A stretch of 64,000 nt of DNA from Paenibacillus auburnensis (GTDB lineage: Bacteria > Bacillota > Bacilli > Paenibacillales > Paenibacillaceae), in contig NZ_CAKMMG010000008.1 in assembly GCF_927798115.1 (NCBI RefSeq), forward strand, positions 1-64,000, given 5' to 3'. This document shows positions 49,626 to 57,276 of the stretch, one piece after another. The position numbers and the translations under genes were made by a program. Within the stretch, counting starts at the first letter, position 1. The number at the start of each line of letters is the position of its first letter. The notes below the pieces were generated by a model. That model was not told where the DNA came from. It saw nothing but the letters and a program-made list of their open reading frames with translations, and did not search any database.

Positions 49626-49991
49626 ATGTCATCGATATACGAACGGATAGAATTCCTAATTAAGCAAAAAGGGCTTACGAAGAAGTCCTTCTGTGAGCAA
49701 TTGAATATCAGCACAGGCAATATGGGGGACTGGAAACGGGGGAAGTCGACACCGGGAACCCATAAGCTGATCGAGATCGGCGCTTTTTTTCATGTGAGTC
49801 TGGATTGGCTGATTCTGGGGAAAACTGCAGCTGAAACGGTACGCGAAGGCGGCGGGGAGTATTCGTCTGCCCAAATGCGGCAACACAGTTGCCAAACTGA
49901 AGAGCTGCTGCCTAAGGAGCAGGAGTTCATCAAGGAATATATTGAATTTACCCAGTATCGTAGGCAGAAACAGGATGAGGGGAATTCTTAA
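49626..49991 (+). CDS. XRE-family helix-turn-helix regulator
   Basis: 121 aa. N-terminal HTH_3 domain (ERIEFLIKQKGLTKKSFCEQ, NISTGNMGDWKRGKSTPGTH, LDWLILG), C-terminal region of about 50 residues with no recognised domain (KEQEFIKEYIEFTQYRR). ATG 49626 preceded by GGAAGGCGG is preferred; the frame is open to 49560 but has no ribosome binding site there. Divergent from the small XRE gene, with 140 bp between containing repeated TTACGT/TACGTG elements that could be shared operators. Confidence 0.88.
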   Translation: MSSIYERIEFLIKQKGLTKKSFCEQLNISTGNMGDWKRGKSTPGTHKLIEIGAFFHVSLDWLILGKTAAETVREGGGEYSSAQMRQHSCQTEELLPKEQEFIKEYIEFTQYRRQKQDEGNS

Positions 49992-49999
49992 AGGGTATC

Positions 50000-50028
50000 T
50001 TTACATTTTGTGAAATCCGTTTTATAAT
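50000..50028 (+). promoter_or_regulatory. Promoter of tRNA-Leu copy 2
   Basis: TTTACA (50000-50005), 17 bp, perfect TATAAT (50023-50028), about 45 bp before the tRNA. Confidence 0.8.
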
Positions 50029-50073
50029 ATTGAATGTTGGCCTCAGACACAGCTTTAACATTGTACACACCGC

Positions 50074-50156
50074 GCGGTAGTGGTGGAATGGCAGACACGC
50101 TATCTTGAGGGGGTAGTGGGTGTATACCCGTGGAGGTTCGAGTCCTCTCTACCGCA
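50074..50156 (+). tRNA. tRNA-Leu (anticodon GAG), copy 2
   Basis: Same 83 bases as the copy at 46809; GAG anticodon at 50107-50109, no encoded CCA. It has its own consensus promoter and terminator, so it is a separate transcript. Confidence 0.97.
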
Positions 50157-50167
50157 TACTATGAAGA

Positions 50168-50208
50168 AACCTGAAATTCCTTGATTGCTAAGGGATTTCA
50201 GGTTTTTT
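50168..50208 (+). terminator. Terminator of tRNA-Leu copy 2
   Basis: AACCTGAAAT.CCTT pairs with AAGG.ATTTCAGGTT, followed by TTTT. Confidence 0.9.
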
Positions 50209-50289
50209 CGTTCCTCTACATCCAGGCTTTACCGGCCCTGGTCGCTATCCTTTTTGTGCTCATGCAATGGTAAAGCTTTATTAGTTATA

Positions 50290-50338
50290 AAGAGACGCTT
50301 CGCACATGGCAAATGCCGTATGTGAAGCGTCTTTTTTG
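50290..50338. terminator. Hairpin terminator at the 3' end of gpx
   Basis: AGACGCTTC.CACAT pairs with ATGTG.GAAGCGTCT; TTTTTT follows on the plus strand, and the minus-strand exit is A/T-mixed. Probably bidirectional. Confidence 0.75.
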
Positions 50339-50356
50339 GGTTAGGATAAAATATAT

Positions 50357-50836
50357 CTAGTCCAGCAGTTTGGCGATATCCGCTTCAATCTGATCCGGTG
50401 TGGTCTGCGGCGCAAACCGCTTCAGTACACGGCCCTCCTGATCGACCAGGAATTTGGTGAAGTTCCATTTGACACTCTTTGAGCCAAGCACGCCTGGAGC
50501 TTCTTTGGACAAGTATTTGAACAGCGGATGCGCATCGTCACCCTTCACATCAACCTTTTCATACATCGGGAAGGTTACACCGTAATTGATTTCGCAGAAT
50601 TCAGCGATGTCCTCGCTTTCCCCCGGCTCCTGTCCGGCAAATTGGTTGCTTGGAAAGCCGAGCACTTCAAAACCGCGGTCTTTGAATTTATCGTATACCT
50701 CTTGAAGCCCCTTGTACTGTGGGGTAAATCCGCATTTACTGGCTGTGTTCACGACGAGCAGCACTTTACCTTTGTACTTTGACAGTGATTCTTCTTGTCC
50801 GCGCAAGGTGTTGGCTTCAAAATCATAAATGCTCAT
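50357..50836 (-). CDS. gpx: Glutathione peroxidase-family thiol peroxidase
   Basis: 159 aa non-selenium peroxidase that reduces hydroperoxides, in Bacillota presumably with thioredoxin. Catalytic tetrad: Cys in VNTASKCGFTPQY (about 36), Gln in GFPSNQFAGQEPG (about 71), Trp and Asn in VKWNFTKFLV (about 125). ATG 50836 (GGAGG-type site just upstream). Divergent from ohr across 170 bp with an OhrR-like palindrome between, which suggests joint peroxide response. Confidence 0.95.
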   Translation of the reverse strand: MSIYDFEANTLRGQEESLSKYKGKVLLVVNTASKCGFTPQYKGLQEVYDKFKDRGFEVLGFPSNQFAGQEPGESEDIAEFCEINYGVTFPMYEKVDVKGDDAHPLFKYLSKEAPGVLGSKSVKWNFTKFLVDQEGRVLKRFAPQTTPDQIEADIAKLLD

Positions 50837-50864
50837 GAATCTGGCCTCCCGAATATAAATTTAT

Positions 50865-50879
50865 CACAATTTAATTTTA
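50865..50879. promoter_or_regulatory. OhrR-like operator between gpx and ohr
   Basis: CACAATTTAATTTTA is 13 of 15 identical to the TACAATTTAATTGTA palindrome bound by OhrR in B. subtilis (remembered consensus). It is 28 bp upstream of the gpx start. No ohrR gene is seen in this window. Confidence 0.45.
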
Positions 50880-51007
50880 CACCATTTATCGCAGGATGCA
50901 AGCCGCTGAGGTGTGACAACATTGTATTATCGTTTCAAATAATGACCATTGTTTAAGGTTTAAGTATGCGCGATTAACAAAATCGGTTCAAAAGGAGAAG
51001 ATTAAAA

Positions 51008-51442
51008 ATGACAACATTGAAAATGAAGGCCTTGTATACAGCGACAGCTACAGTCCGCGGCGGACGTGAAGGTTCTGTGGAATCCTCGGACGGCGCTTTG
51101 AAGCATGATTTGAAAATGCCCAAGGAGCTTGGCGGACCGGGAGGCAATGGCACCAACCCAGAGCAGCTGTTTGCGGCAGGGTATGGAGCCTGTTATGAGA
51201 GTGCACTTGCCAATATTGCCCGTAAAGAGGGCGTAAAGCTTCAGGATGTTGTGGTTACTTCCAACGTGCTGATCGGCAAGGACGAAAGCGATGGAGGGTT
51301 CAAGCTGGCGGTGAAGCTGGATATCAGCCTGCCGGGCATTGAACGTGCGAAGGCGGAGGAGCTTGCTGCAAAAGCACATGAATTCTGTCCATACTCCAAA
51401 GCGACCCGCGGGAACATTGAGGTTGAATTAAATGTAATCTAA
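51008..51442 (+). CDS. ohr: Organic hydroperoxide resistance protein (Ohr/OsmC family)
   Basis: 144 aa thiol peroxidase for organic hydroperoxides. The reactive Cys is in GYGACYESAL (about 58), the resolving Cys in HEFCPYSKATRG (about 124), and the N-terminal Arg in VRGGREG is the conserved catalytic Arg. AAAAGGAGAAG precedes ATG 51008. Divergent from gpx. Together they form a two-enzyme peroxide defence. Confidence 0.96.
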   Translation: MTTLKMKALYTATATVRGGREGSVESSDGALKHDLKMPKELGGPGGNGTNPEQLFAAGYGACYESALANIARKEGVKLQDVVVTSNVLIGKDESDGGFKLAVKLDISLPGIERAKAEELAAKAHEFCPYSKATRGNIEVELNVI

Positions 51443-51536
51443 GAGCGGTATAAACTCATATTCCTGGGAATAATGGCTAAATAGAGACGGATAACACATA
51501 TGAGTAATAAATAGCGGGCGGCAGCGCGTACTTTGG

Positions 51537-51565
51537 TTGACATCACCCCCAAAATTCTTTAATAT
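51537..51565 (+). promoter_or_regulatory. Consensus sigma-A promoter of the 92-aa protein gene
   Basis: Perfect TTGACA (51537-51542), 17 bp, TAATAT (51560-51565). It lies about 65 bp before the start, so the leader is short. Confidence 0.75.
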
Positions 51566-51631
51566 GTCTAAGTATCTGTTAAAGTTGCGTGCGCTACTAA
51601 ATACCAAAAATTTAAATAATGGGTGATGAAG

Positions 51632-51910
51632 ATGTCTTACAGACCGAAAATTACGAATGTGACCAAAGCCAGCAGCAATGATAAAGAAGGCTTGTACGAA
51701 TTTATTATTAAGACTGCTGACGGAACACAGTGCCGCGCGTTCTACAGTCGGTTTCCGGAATGGAAAATGACGAACATCAGCCGCCTGCTTAAAACCCCAT
51801 GCCCGGTTTGCCGTAAAGATTTCATCTGCAAATGCATGGAAGCATTCACAGCTGATTTTGAAGGACAAATGATCGGGGACGAATGGATCGACAAGGCGAT
51901 TGCCGAATAA
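51632..51910 (+). CDS. Small conserved hypothetical protein with Cys cluster
   Basis: 92 aa, begins MSYRPKITNVTKASSNDKEG. A CPVCRKDFICKC segment near residue 58 holds four Cys in 12 residues, a possible metal or redox site. ATG 51632 with weak GGTGAT upstream; in-frame starts at 51623/51626 have no site. Consensus promoter and clean terminator on both sides show a single-gene unit. Family not recognised. Confidence 0.8.
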   Translation: MSYRPKITNVTKASSNDKEGLYEFIIKTADGTQCRAFYSRFPEWKMTNISRLLKTPCPVCRKDFICKCMEAFTADFEGQMIGDEWIDKAIAE

Positions 51911-51933
51911 TTAAACGGACGGACGAATGAGAG

Positions 51934-51956
51934 CGCGGGAGCTATCCCGCGTTTTT
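51934..51956 (+). terminator. Terminator of the 92-aa protein gene
   Basis: CGCGGGA-GCTA-TCCCGCG followed by TTTTTG. Confidence 0.92.
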
Positions 51957-52019
51957 GTTTTTTCTTTGGATTAGGTTAGATCAAGTAGGATATGCTGAGC
52001 AAACAAGGGGGTGTGGAAT

Positions 52020-52439
52020 ATGGAGCAAAGGTATGGAGGAGGAGAAGGGCAAGCGGTTGTACTGATCGACGGTGTATGTCATCTTTGCCAGGGCCTGGTC
52101 CGCTTCATTATTCCGCGTGATCCCGGGGGGCGTATCAGGTTTGCAGCTCTGCAGAGCGATGTTGGGCGTGAACTGCTGATTACTGCAGGCCTTGAGACAG
52201 ACCAGCTAAACACAGTTGTACTGTTTGAGAAGGGAAGGTTTTATACAGAGTCGTCTGCTGTGCTGCGCATCGCCCGCATGCTGCGTTTTCCGTGGCCAGC
52301 CGCCTATATCTTCATTCTTGTGCCCCGTCCGCTGCGCAGCGCCGTATATCGGCTTGTAGCAAGAAACCGTTACCGTTGGTTCGGGCGTGATGAGCATTGC
52401 CTGCTCCCTACGCCGGATATCCGGAAGAGATTTCTCTGA
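52020..52439 (+). CDS. yuxK: DCC-family thiol-disulfide oxidoreductase-like protein (YuxK/DUF393)
   Basis: 139 aa. Contains the DGVCHLC motif (DxxCxLC, about residues 17-23) of DUF393 and the family pattern RIRFAALQSDVGREL and WFGRDEHCLLP. Thioredoxin-like fold with a CxxC pair is assumed for redox function, but the biological role is unknown. ATG 52020 has AAGGGGG 8 bases upstream; GTG 52011 overlaps that site and is unlikely. Confidence 0.92.
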   Translation: MEQRYGGGEGQAVVLIDGVCHLCQGLVRFIIPRDPGGRIRFAALQSDVGRELLITAGLETDQLNTVVLFEKGRFYTESSAVLRIARMLRFPWPAAYIFILVPRPLRSAVYRLVARNRYRWFGRDEHCLLPTPDIRKRFL

Positions 52440-52462
52440 AGGGTTAGGCAGCAGTTGATATG

Positions 52463-52500
52463 AAAAGCAGCAGCGGGAGAGCCCCCGCTGCTGCTTTTTT
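52463..52500 (+). terminator. Terminator of yuxK
   Basis: AAGCAGCAGCGGG pairs with CCCGCTGCTGCTT, followed by TTTT. Confidence 0.92.
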
Positions 52501-52513
52501 GTAAATATAAGAT

Positions 52514-53704
52514 TTATTTAGTGATTGCTTCTGCTGATAGCGGGTAGCTTTGGACAAGCTTCCATTTTCCATCCGCCGACTTTTTCAGCGTAGTGACCAT
52601 GGTGGTGCGGTTGTCCTGGAATTGTGGTCCTTTAAGCTTCTTGGTCGTCTGTACTGAATATATGGCGGCTTCATTACCTGTATAGTCGATAATCTTCGAG
52701 GATTCAATCACGGTTTGAAGATCGTAAGCCTGGAAAACCTGGCCGGCCATTACTTTGTTCTGCTCGTACGCGGGGGAGGACTCGTCAATGGTAGACTGCA
52801 CACCCTCAAGATCCTCTTTGTTGGTGAAGTCAATATTTGCGGCAAATACAGCTTTGATCGCTGCCTCATCCGTCTGCGGCACAGTAACGGCGGCATTCAG
52901 AACCCCTTCCGGAAGGCTATATTTCATAGCCTGAACCTGCACATTGCTGATTTTCCAGGCGGAATCCTTGGAACTGCGGGTTAAGGAATAGACATTCTCC
53001 GATTGACTGTTTGGCATGAACGGACCGCTGACTTTTTCGGAGGACTCAATGGTATGTACAGTCACCTCATTGGTCTTTACATCGATAATGTTCATCTGAT
53101 CTACCGTATTTTTGAGATCGTAGGTAGCGTATTGTTCCTTGAGCTGCGGGCCAATCTGAGTCAGAGGGGATTTGGAATCAATGAGGCTCATGAATCCGTC
53201 ATAGTTCTCTTCATTAGAATAGGATACATACTTTTTGAAGAAATCAGCAATCTCAGCAGTATCTACAGAGCTCTGGAGGCTGGTGATCTCAACGGTTCTG
53301 GTAGTAGCATTCCAGACCACGTTGTTGCCTGTGGCTTCACTTACAAACCGGACCGGTACATAAGTGACGTTATTAACCATTTTGGGAGCAGTCTGCAGCG
53401 GTTTGATGATTCCGTTAATGCTCGCATTTTTGCTGCCGATCTGCAGCTTGATGGTCAGACCTTCCTTGGTGGCGGTTATCGTGCTTGTCTTGGCGTCAAA
53501 TACCAGTTTCAAGCCCAGCTTCTCAAAAATAGGACGCATGGGAACGAGGATGGAGTGTCCGTCATTCAGGGGGGCATTGGTTGTTGTCAGGTTAAGCTTT
53601 TGCTGGTCAATCTGGACTGAGATTGGTTTCTCTGCTGCGGATGCGGACAAGCTGATAGCGCTGGATAAGGTGAGTACAGCAATAAATCCGGGTAGTATTT
53701 TCAT
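52514..53704 (-). CDS. Secreted protein: copper-amine-oxidase-N-type domain plus two NTF2-like repeats
   Basis: 396 aa. Signal peptide with cleavage expected after ASA near residue 24, then a Cu-amine-oxidase N-terminal-like (stalk) domain to about 150 with the motif VPMRPIFEKLGL and YVPVRFVSEATGNNVVWNA. Two homologous domains follow, about 155-270 and 280-395, each helix-first then strands and each with a Tyr-containing YDL(K/Q)...V..  I.D pattern, likely NTF2-like folds. ATG 53704 with AAGGAG upstream. Cell-wall attachment is plausible as stalk domains are abundant at Paenibacillus surfaces. Function unknown. Confidence 0.85.
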   Translation of the reverse strand: MKILPGFIAVLTLSSAISLSASAAEKPISVQIDQQKLNLTTTNAPLNDGHSILVPMRPIFEKLGLKLVFDAKTSTITATKEGLTIKLQIGSKNASINGIIKPLQTAPKMVNNVTYVPVRFVSEATGNNVVWNATTRTVEITSLQSSVDTAEIADFFKKYVSYSNEENYDGFMSLIDSKSPLTQIGPQLKEQYATYDLKNTVDQMNIIDVKTNEVTVHTIESSEKVSGPFMPNSQSENVYSLTRSSKDSAWKISNVQVQAMKYSLPEGVLNAAVTVPQTDEAAIKAVFAANIDFTNKEDLEGVQSTIDESSPAYEQNKVMAGQVFQAYDLQTVIESSKIIDYTGNEAAIYSVQTTKKLKGPQFQDNRTTMVTTLKKSADGKWKLVQSYPLSAEAITK

Positions 53705-53855
53705 TTGCGGAAAATCTCCTTTTTAAATAGTAGTGTGGTTGGATAATGTCTGCCATCTGATATTATAACCGAGAAATACATCTTGGGTATATATCCCATT
53801 TTGGATATGGCCTGCCAGAAAATCAGGAGCTAGCCGCCATACGATAAAAAAATTA

Positions 53856-53884
53856 TTGCTGCTCTACTGCATATATGCTACTAT
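53856..53884 (+). promoter_or_regulatory. Putative promoter of the Tad pilus operon
   Basis: TTGCTG (53856-53861), 17 bp, TACTAT (53879-53884). A transcript starting near 53891 would go straight into the hairpin at 53911-53958. Confidence 0.5.
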
Positions 53885-53910
53885 AGCTGTAAATTAAAGG
53901 ATTACAGCGG

Positions 53911-53958
53911 AAGCACCGTTCAATGACCGTATCTCACGGTTATTGGCGGTGCTTTTTT
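53911..53958 (+). terminator. Leader terminator/attenuator of the Tad operon
   Basis: AAGCACCG..CAAT pairs with ATTG.CGGTGCTT, with an inner ACCGT/ACGGT stem and a TTTTTTT tail. It sits between the promoter and the first gene (ATG 53992), so read-through must be regulated, or the promoter makes a separate short RNA. Confidence 0.8.
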
Positions 53959-53991
53959 TGTTGTCTCAATTACAGAAAGGAGAGTGGCTTC

Positions 53992-55161
53992 ATGGCGGCG
54001 AGAATTGTACTGGCCGTGCGCGAGAGTCAATACATTGAACCGTTGCTGCATTATATCCATCACAGTGATTACGGTGAGCTGTTGCGGGTATCAGCGTTCA
54101 GCAGGCCGGAAACCTTTATGGAATTTATGAAAAGCGAAGAGACGGTGGATGCGGTCGTCGGAGATCCCTTCTTCATTGAAGCCTGGCTGGTGGAAGGGAA
54201 GAACACGGTGCCGTGGGCGGTCCTTAGTGAGGATGGCCGGACATTAGGCAAGAGTGCTAATCTGGCTGGCGGATTGGTCATTGCGAAATACCAGTCACTT
54301 CCCGCACTTCTCGAATCCATACTCCAGCTGTGTGATGTGGTTCGATCCAGGCCATCCTCCGCGGATAGAGAACAGACCCTCATGTTCGGAGTGGTCTCGG
54401 CGACGGGCAGCAGCGGCAAAACAACGCTTGCGCTCAATATGTCCAAACAGCTTACGGATCTAGGGCTGTCTGTCTTCTATTTGAATCTCGAAAGTGTGGA
54501 CAGCAGCGGATTGTTTGTGCCGGCGCCGACCGGGAACACACCCGGACTGGAACGGTTGCTTTATGACCTCAAAGCAAGCCGGGGGGATGGGGGCAAGAAT
54601 AACACAGGGAGTATTGAGCTGGGAAGATATGTAGCCAGGTATGACCGCCTGCGCTGTGATGCATTCAGACCTGTAGAGAACTTCAAAGAAATGCTCCAGA
54701 TGACCCGGCAGGATACGCTGGATTTATTGGATCTGCTGGATGCAGCCGGAAGCTATGACATCGTGATCGTTGATGCCGGCAGTATTGAAGAGGAACGGAC
54801 TCTGGCTGTATTGCAGCGGTGCGGGATCCTGCTATGGATGCTCAGAAACGATGAGGCAAGCATGTACAAAACCCTAAGGTGGCTGGAGCATGGCAGCTAT
54901 CCGCATTCCGGCTGGCCGCCGGATATTCAGGAGAGGAGCCGGTTTGTACTAAACTTTGCCGCGGATTTAGTGGCGGGCACACCGGTTCCTGAAGGAATCA
55001 AGCTGGATGGGCTGCTTCCTTATATTCCGTCCTGGGCCTTACGGCATCATGTTGAGCTCTGCCTCAGTTCTCCGCAGTTTATGGCAGGCGTTCAGCAGCT
55101 CTGCGAAGGAATCATAGAGCCGGCATTACCCCGTGTGTTTACAGGTAATCTGCATGAATGA
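53992..55161 (+). CDS. tadZ: TadZ/CpaE-like ATPase for Flp pilus assembly
   Basis: 389 aa. A pseudo-receiver-like N-terminal domain (about 1-120) precedes a MinD/ParA-type ATPase with deviant Walker A SATGSSGKTTLALNMS (about 136-151) and Walker B-type YDIVIVDAGS. TadZ marks the site of pilus assembly and recruits the motor. AAAGGAG lies upstream of ATG 53992; the longer in-frame start at 53923 would lie inside the leader hairpin. Overlaps tadA by 8 bases. Confidence 0.88.
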   Translation: MAARIVLAVRESQYIEPLLHYIHHSDYGELLRVSAFSRPETFMEFMKSEETVDAVVGDPFFIEAWLVEGKNTVPWAVLSEDGRTLGKSANLAGGLVIAKYQSLPALLESILQLCDVVRSRPSSADREQTLMFGVVSATGSSGKTTLALNMSKQLTDLGLSVFYLNLESVDSSGLFVPAPTGNTPGLERLLYDLKASRGDGGKNNTGSIELGRYVARYDRLRCDAFRPVENFKEMLQMTRQDTLDLLDLLDAAGSYDIVIVDAGSIEEERTLAVLQRCGILLWMLRNDEASMYKTLRWLEHGSYPHSGWPPDIQERSRFVLNFAADLVAGTPVPEGIKLDGLLPYIPSWALRHHVELCLSSPQFMAGVQQLCEGIIEPALPRVFTGNLHE

Positions 55162-56419
55162 AGAGCTGTTCAGGAAGCTGAGGCGTGACATCCGCGCAGG
55201 GCTCGATGTTACAGCGGCTGTAGGCAACCATGAGCTCAGCGCATATATAGAACGAATCATTCTGGAAATGCAGAGCCTGCGGTATTTAACCGCCCAGGAG
55301 AAGCATGAGCTGGTGAAGAAGCTGTTCGATTCCTTCCGGGGGCTCGATGTGCTGCAGCCGCTGGTTGATAATCCGGCAATCACTGAGATTATGATCAACA
55401 GCCATGATGAGATTTTTGTGGAGGAGGAGGGTCAGATCCGGCGCCTGCCGCTGGCCTTTGAGTCCCGGAGCAGACTGGAGGATATCATCCAGTCTGTGGT
55501 ATCCGGGGTGAACCGGGTAGTCAATGATTCCTCGCCGATTGTGGATGCACGGCTGCGGGATGGCTCACGCGTCAATGTTGTGCTGCCGCCGGTGGCACTG
55601 AAAGGGCCGGCCATGACCATCCGCAAATTTCCCGAATCGCCGATGACAATGGGCGAACTGGTACGGCGCGGTGCGCTAAGCGGAGAGGCGGCGGAGTTTC
55701 TGCAAATTCTTGTTGCCGCCGGATACAACATTTTTATCAGCGGCGGCACTGGCTCCGGCAAGACTACATTTTTAAACGCCTTGTCCCAGTTCATTCCGCC
55801 GCAGGAACGGGTCATTACGATTGAGGACTCTGCCGAGCTGCAGATTGTCACTGTACCTAACCTTGTCTCCCTGGAGACGAGGAACGCCAATACGGAGGGA
55901 CGCGGGGAGATTACCATCCGTGACCTGATCCGTTCGTCCCTGCGGATGCGGCCGAACCGAATCGTGGTCGGCGAGGTCCGGGGAGCCGAATGCCTGGATA
56001 TGCTGCAGGCGATGAACACCGGCCATGCGGGAAGCTTGTCCACAGGGCATTCGAACAGCGCACGGGATATGGTCAGCCGCCTGGAGACAATGGTGCTCAG
56101 CGCAGCCGATCTTCCGGTAGCCGTAGTTCGGCAGCAGATCGGCTCGGCGATTGACATCTTCGTGCATCTCTCCAGGCTGCGGGACCGTTCACGAAGAGTG
56201 CTGGAAATTTGCGAGGTCATTGGAATACAGGATGGGGAGGTGGTGCTGAACCCCTTGTATGAGTTCCGGGAGACAGGGGAAAGTGACGGCAGGGTAGACG
56301 GCGCCCTTGTTGCCTGCGGGAATCCTCTGCAGCACTCCGGCAAACTGAAGATGGCCGGAGTGAGTAACTATCCGCTGGCGCAATTTGAGTCTGGGATTTT
56401 AAAAGGGGTGCTGATATGA
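55154..56419 (+). CDS. tadA: CpaF/TadA-family secretion ATPase
   Basis: 421 aa hexameric motor of the Tad apparatus. Motifs: Walker A ISGGTGSGKTTFLNAL, Asp box TIEDSAELQI, Walker B VVGEVRGAECLDMLQAMNTGH with the His box. N-terminal all-helical domain of about 90 residues. ATG 55154 sits 8 bases inside tadZ without a strong own site, so translation is coupled; a start further upstream at 55133 is unlikely. Confidence 0.95.
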   Translation: MNEELFRKLRRDIRAGLDVTAAVGNHELSAYIERIILEMQSLRYLTAQEKHELVKKLFDSFRGLDVLQPLVDNPAITEIMINSHDEIFVEEEGQIRRLPLAFESRSRLEDIIQSVVSGVNRVVNDSSPIVDARLRDGSRVNVVLPPVALKGPAMTIRKFPESPMTMGELVRRGALSGEAAEFLQILVAAGYNIFISGGTGSGKTTFLNALSQFIPPQERVITIEDSAELQIVTVPNLVSLETRNANTEGRGEITIRDLIRSSLRMRPNRIVVGEVRGAECLDMLQAMNTGHAGSLSTGHSNSARDMVSRLETMVLSAADLPVAVVRQQIGSAIDIFVHLSRLRDRSRRVLEICEVIGIQDGEVVLNPLYEFRETGESDGRVDGALVACGNPLQHSGKLKMAGVSNYPLAQFESGILKGVLI

Positions 56420-57264
56420 AGCAGTCGCACAGGATACCTGTCCGCGTACCGGTGCGGCGAAGAAGAATAGGTGTTGTAAGAGAGAAGGAAGTGAATGAAA
56501 AGGAGATGCAAAGGAGGCCTCAACTGCCGGAGTATACGGTGTACATATTGTCCCCCGGATTAAAAACGCTGGCGGTGCTGGCAGGGGGGTTGCTGCTTTT
56601 TGGCCTAGGCTATCTGTTCTATCACCAGGTGCTGCTCTCCTTGCTACTGGTTCCGGGAGGAGCCTATGCGCCCCGGATTCTGCGTGATTATCTCAGAGAC
56701 CGGCGGCGCTCGGCGCTCAACCTGCAGTTTAAGCAGACCTTGTTTTCACTCTCTTCTTCGCTTTCCGCCGGACGTTCGGTAGAGAATGCTTTTCGTGAGG
56801 CAGTTGCGGATCTGCAAATGCTCGACCCGGAGGGAAGCAGCGATATGCTCTCAGAGCTGACAATTATCTGTGCCCGGATGGAATATAACCAGCCGGTGGA
56901 GGAGGCGCTGCATGACTTCAGCCTGCGGGCCGGGATGGAGGATGTTGAGCGGTTTGCCGATGTGTTCTCCGTCTGCAAGCGCACTGGCGGCGACCTTGTC
57001 GAAGTGGTGCGCAGAACGTCCACGATTATTGGAGAGAAGCTTGATATTCAGCAGGATATTGCCGTCAGTATTGCCCAGAAGAAATTCGAGGCCAAAGCGC
57101 TGCTGGCCGCTCCGTTAATGATGGTTTTGTTTATGAGCCTGACTGCAAGTGACTATATGCAGCCAATGTATACCGGTGCAGGAATGGCTATTTCTACGTT
57201 GGCGCTGGCCGGTCTGTTTCTCTGTTATCTCTGGACTTCCAAGATCATGAATATACCGCTGTAA
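56416..57264 (+). CDS. tadB: TadB-like inner-membrane platform protein (GspF family)
   Basis: 282 aa. A basic N-terminus (PVRRRRIGV) and two close helices near 50-80, then the T2SF cytoplasmic domain (LFSLSSSLSAGRSVENAF, YNQPVEEALHDFSLRA, DVFSVCKRTGGDLVEVV) and two C-terminal helices. Start ATG overlaps the tadA stop (ATGA). Works with TadC as the platform around which the pilus is built. Confidence 0.92.
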   Translation: MKQSHRIPVRVPVRRRRIGVVREKEVNEKEMQRRPQLPEYTVYILSPGLKTLAVLAGGLLLFGLGYLFYHQVLLSLLLVPGGAYAPRILRDYLRDRRRSALNLQFKQTLFSLSSSLSAGRSVENAFREAVADLQMLDPEGSSDMLSELTIICARMEYNQPVEEALHDFSLRAGMEDVERFADVFSVCKRTGGDLVEVVRRTSTIIGEKLDIQQDIAVSIAQKKFEAKALLAAPLMMVLFMSLTASDYMQPMYTGAGMAISTLALAGLFLCYLWTSKIMNIPL

Positions 57265-57276
57265 GGGGGTGAGGTG

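Noticed and set aside
53891..53991. Known riboswitch before the Tad operon (c-di-GMP type)
   Set aside because: Only a simple hairpin with T tail is present; the conserved c-di-GMP aptamer bases are absent.
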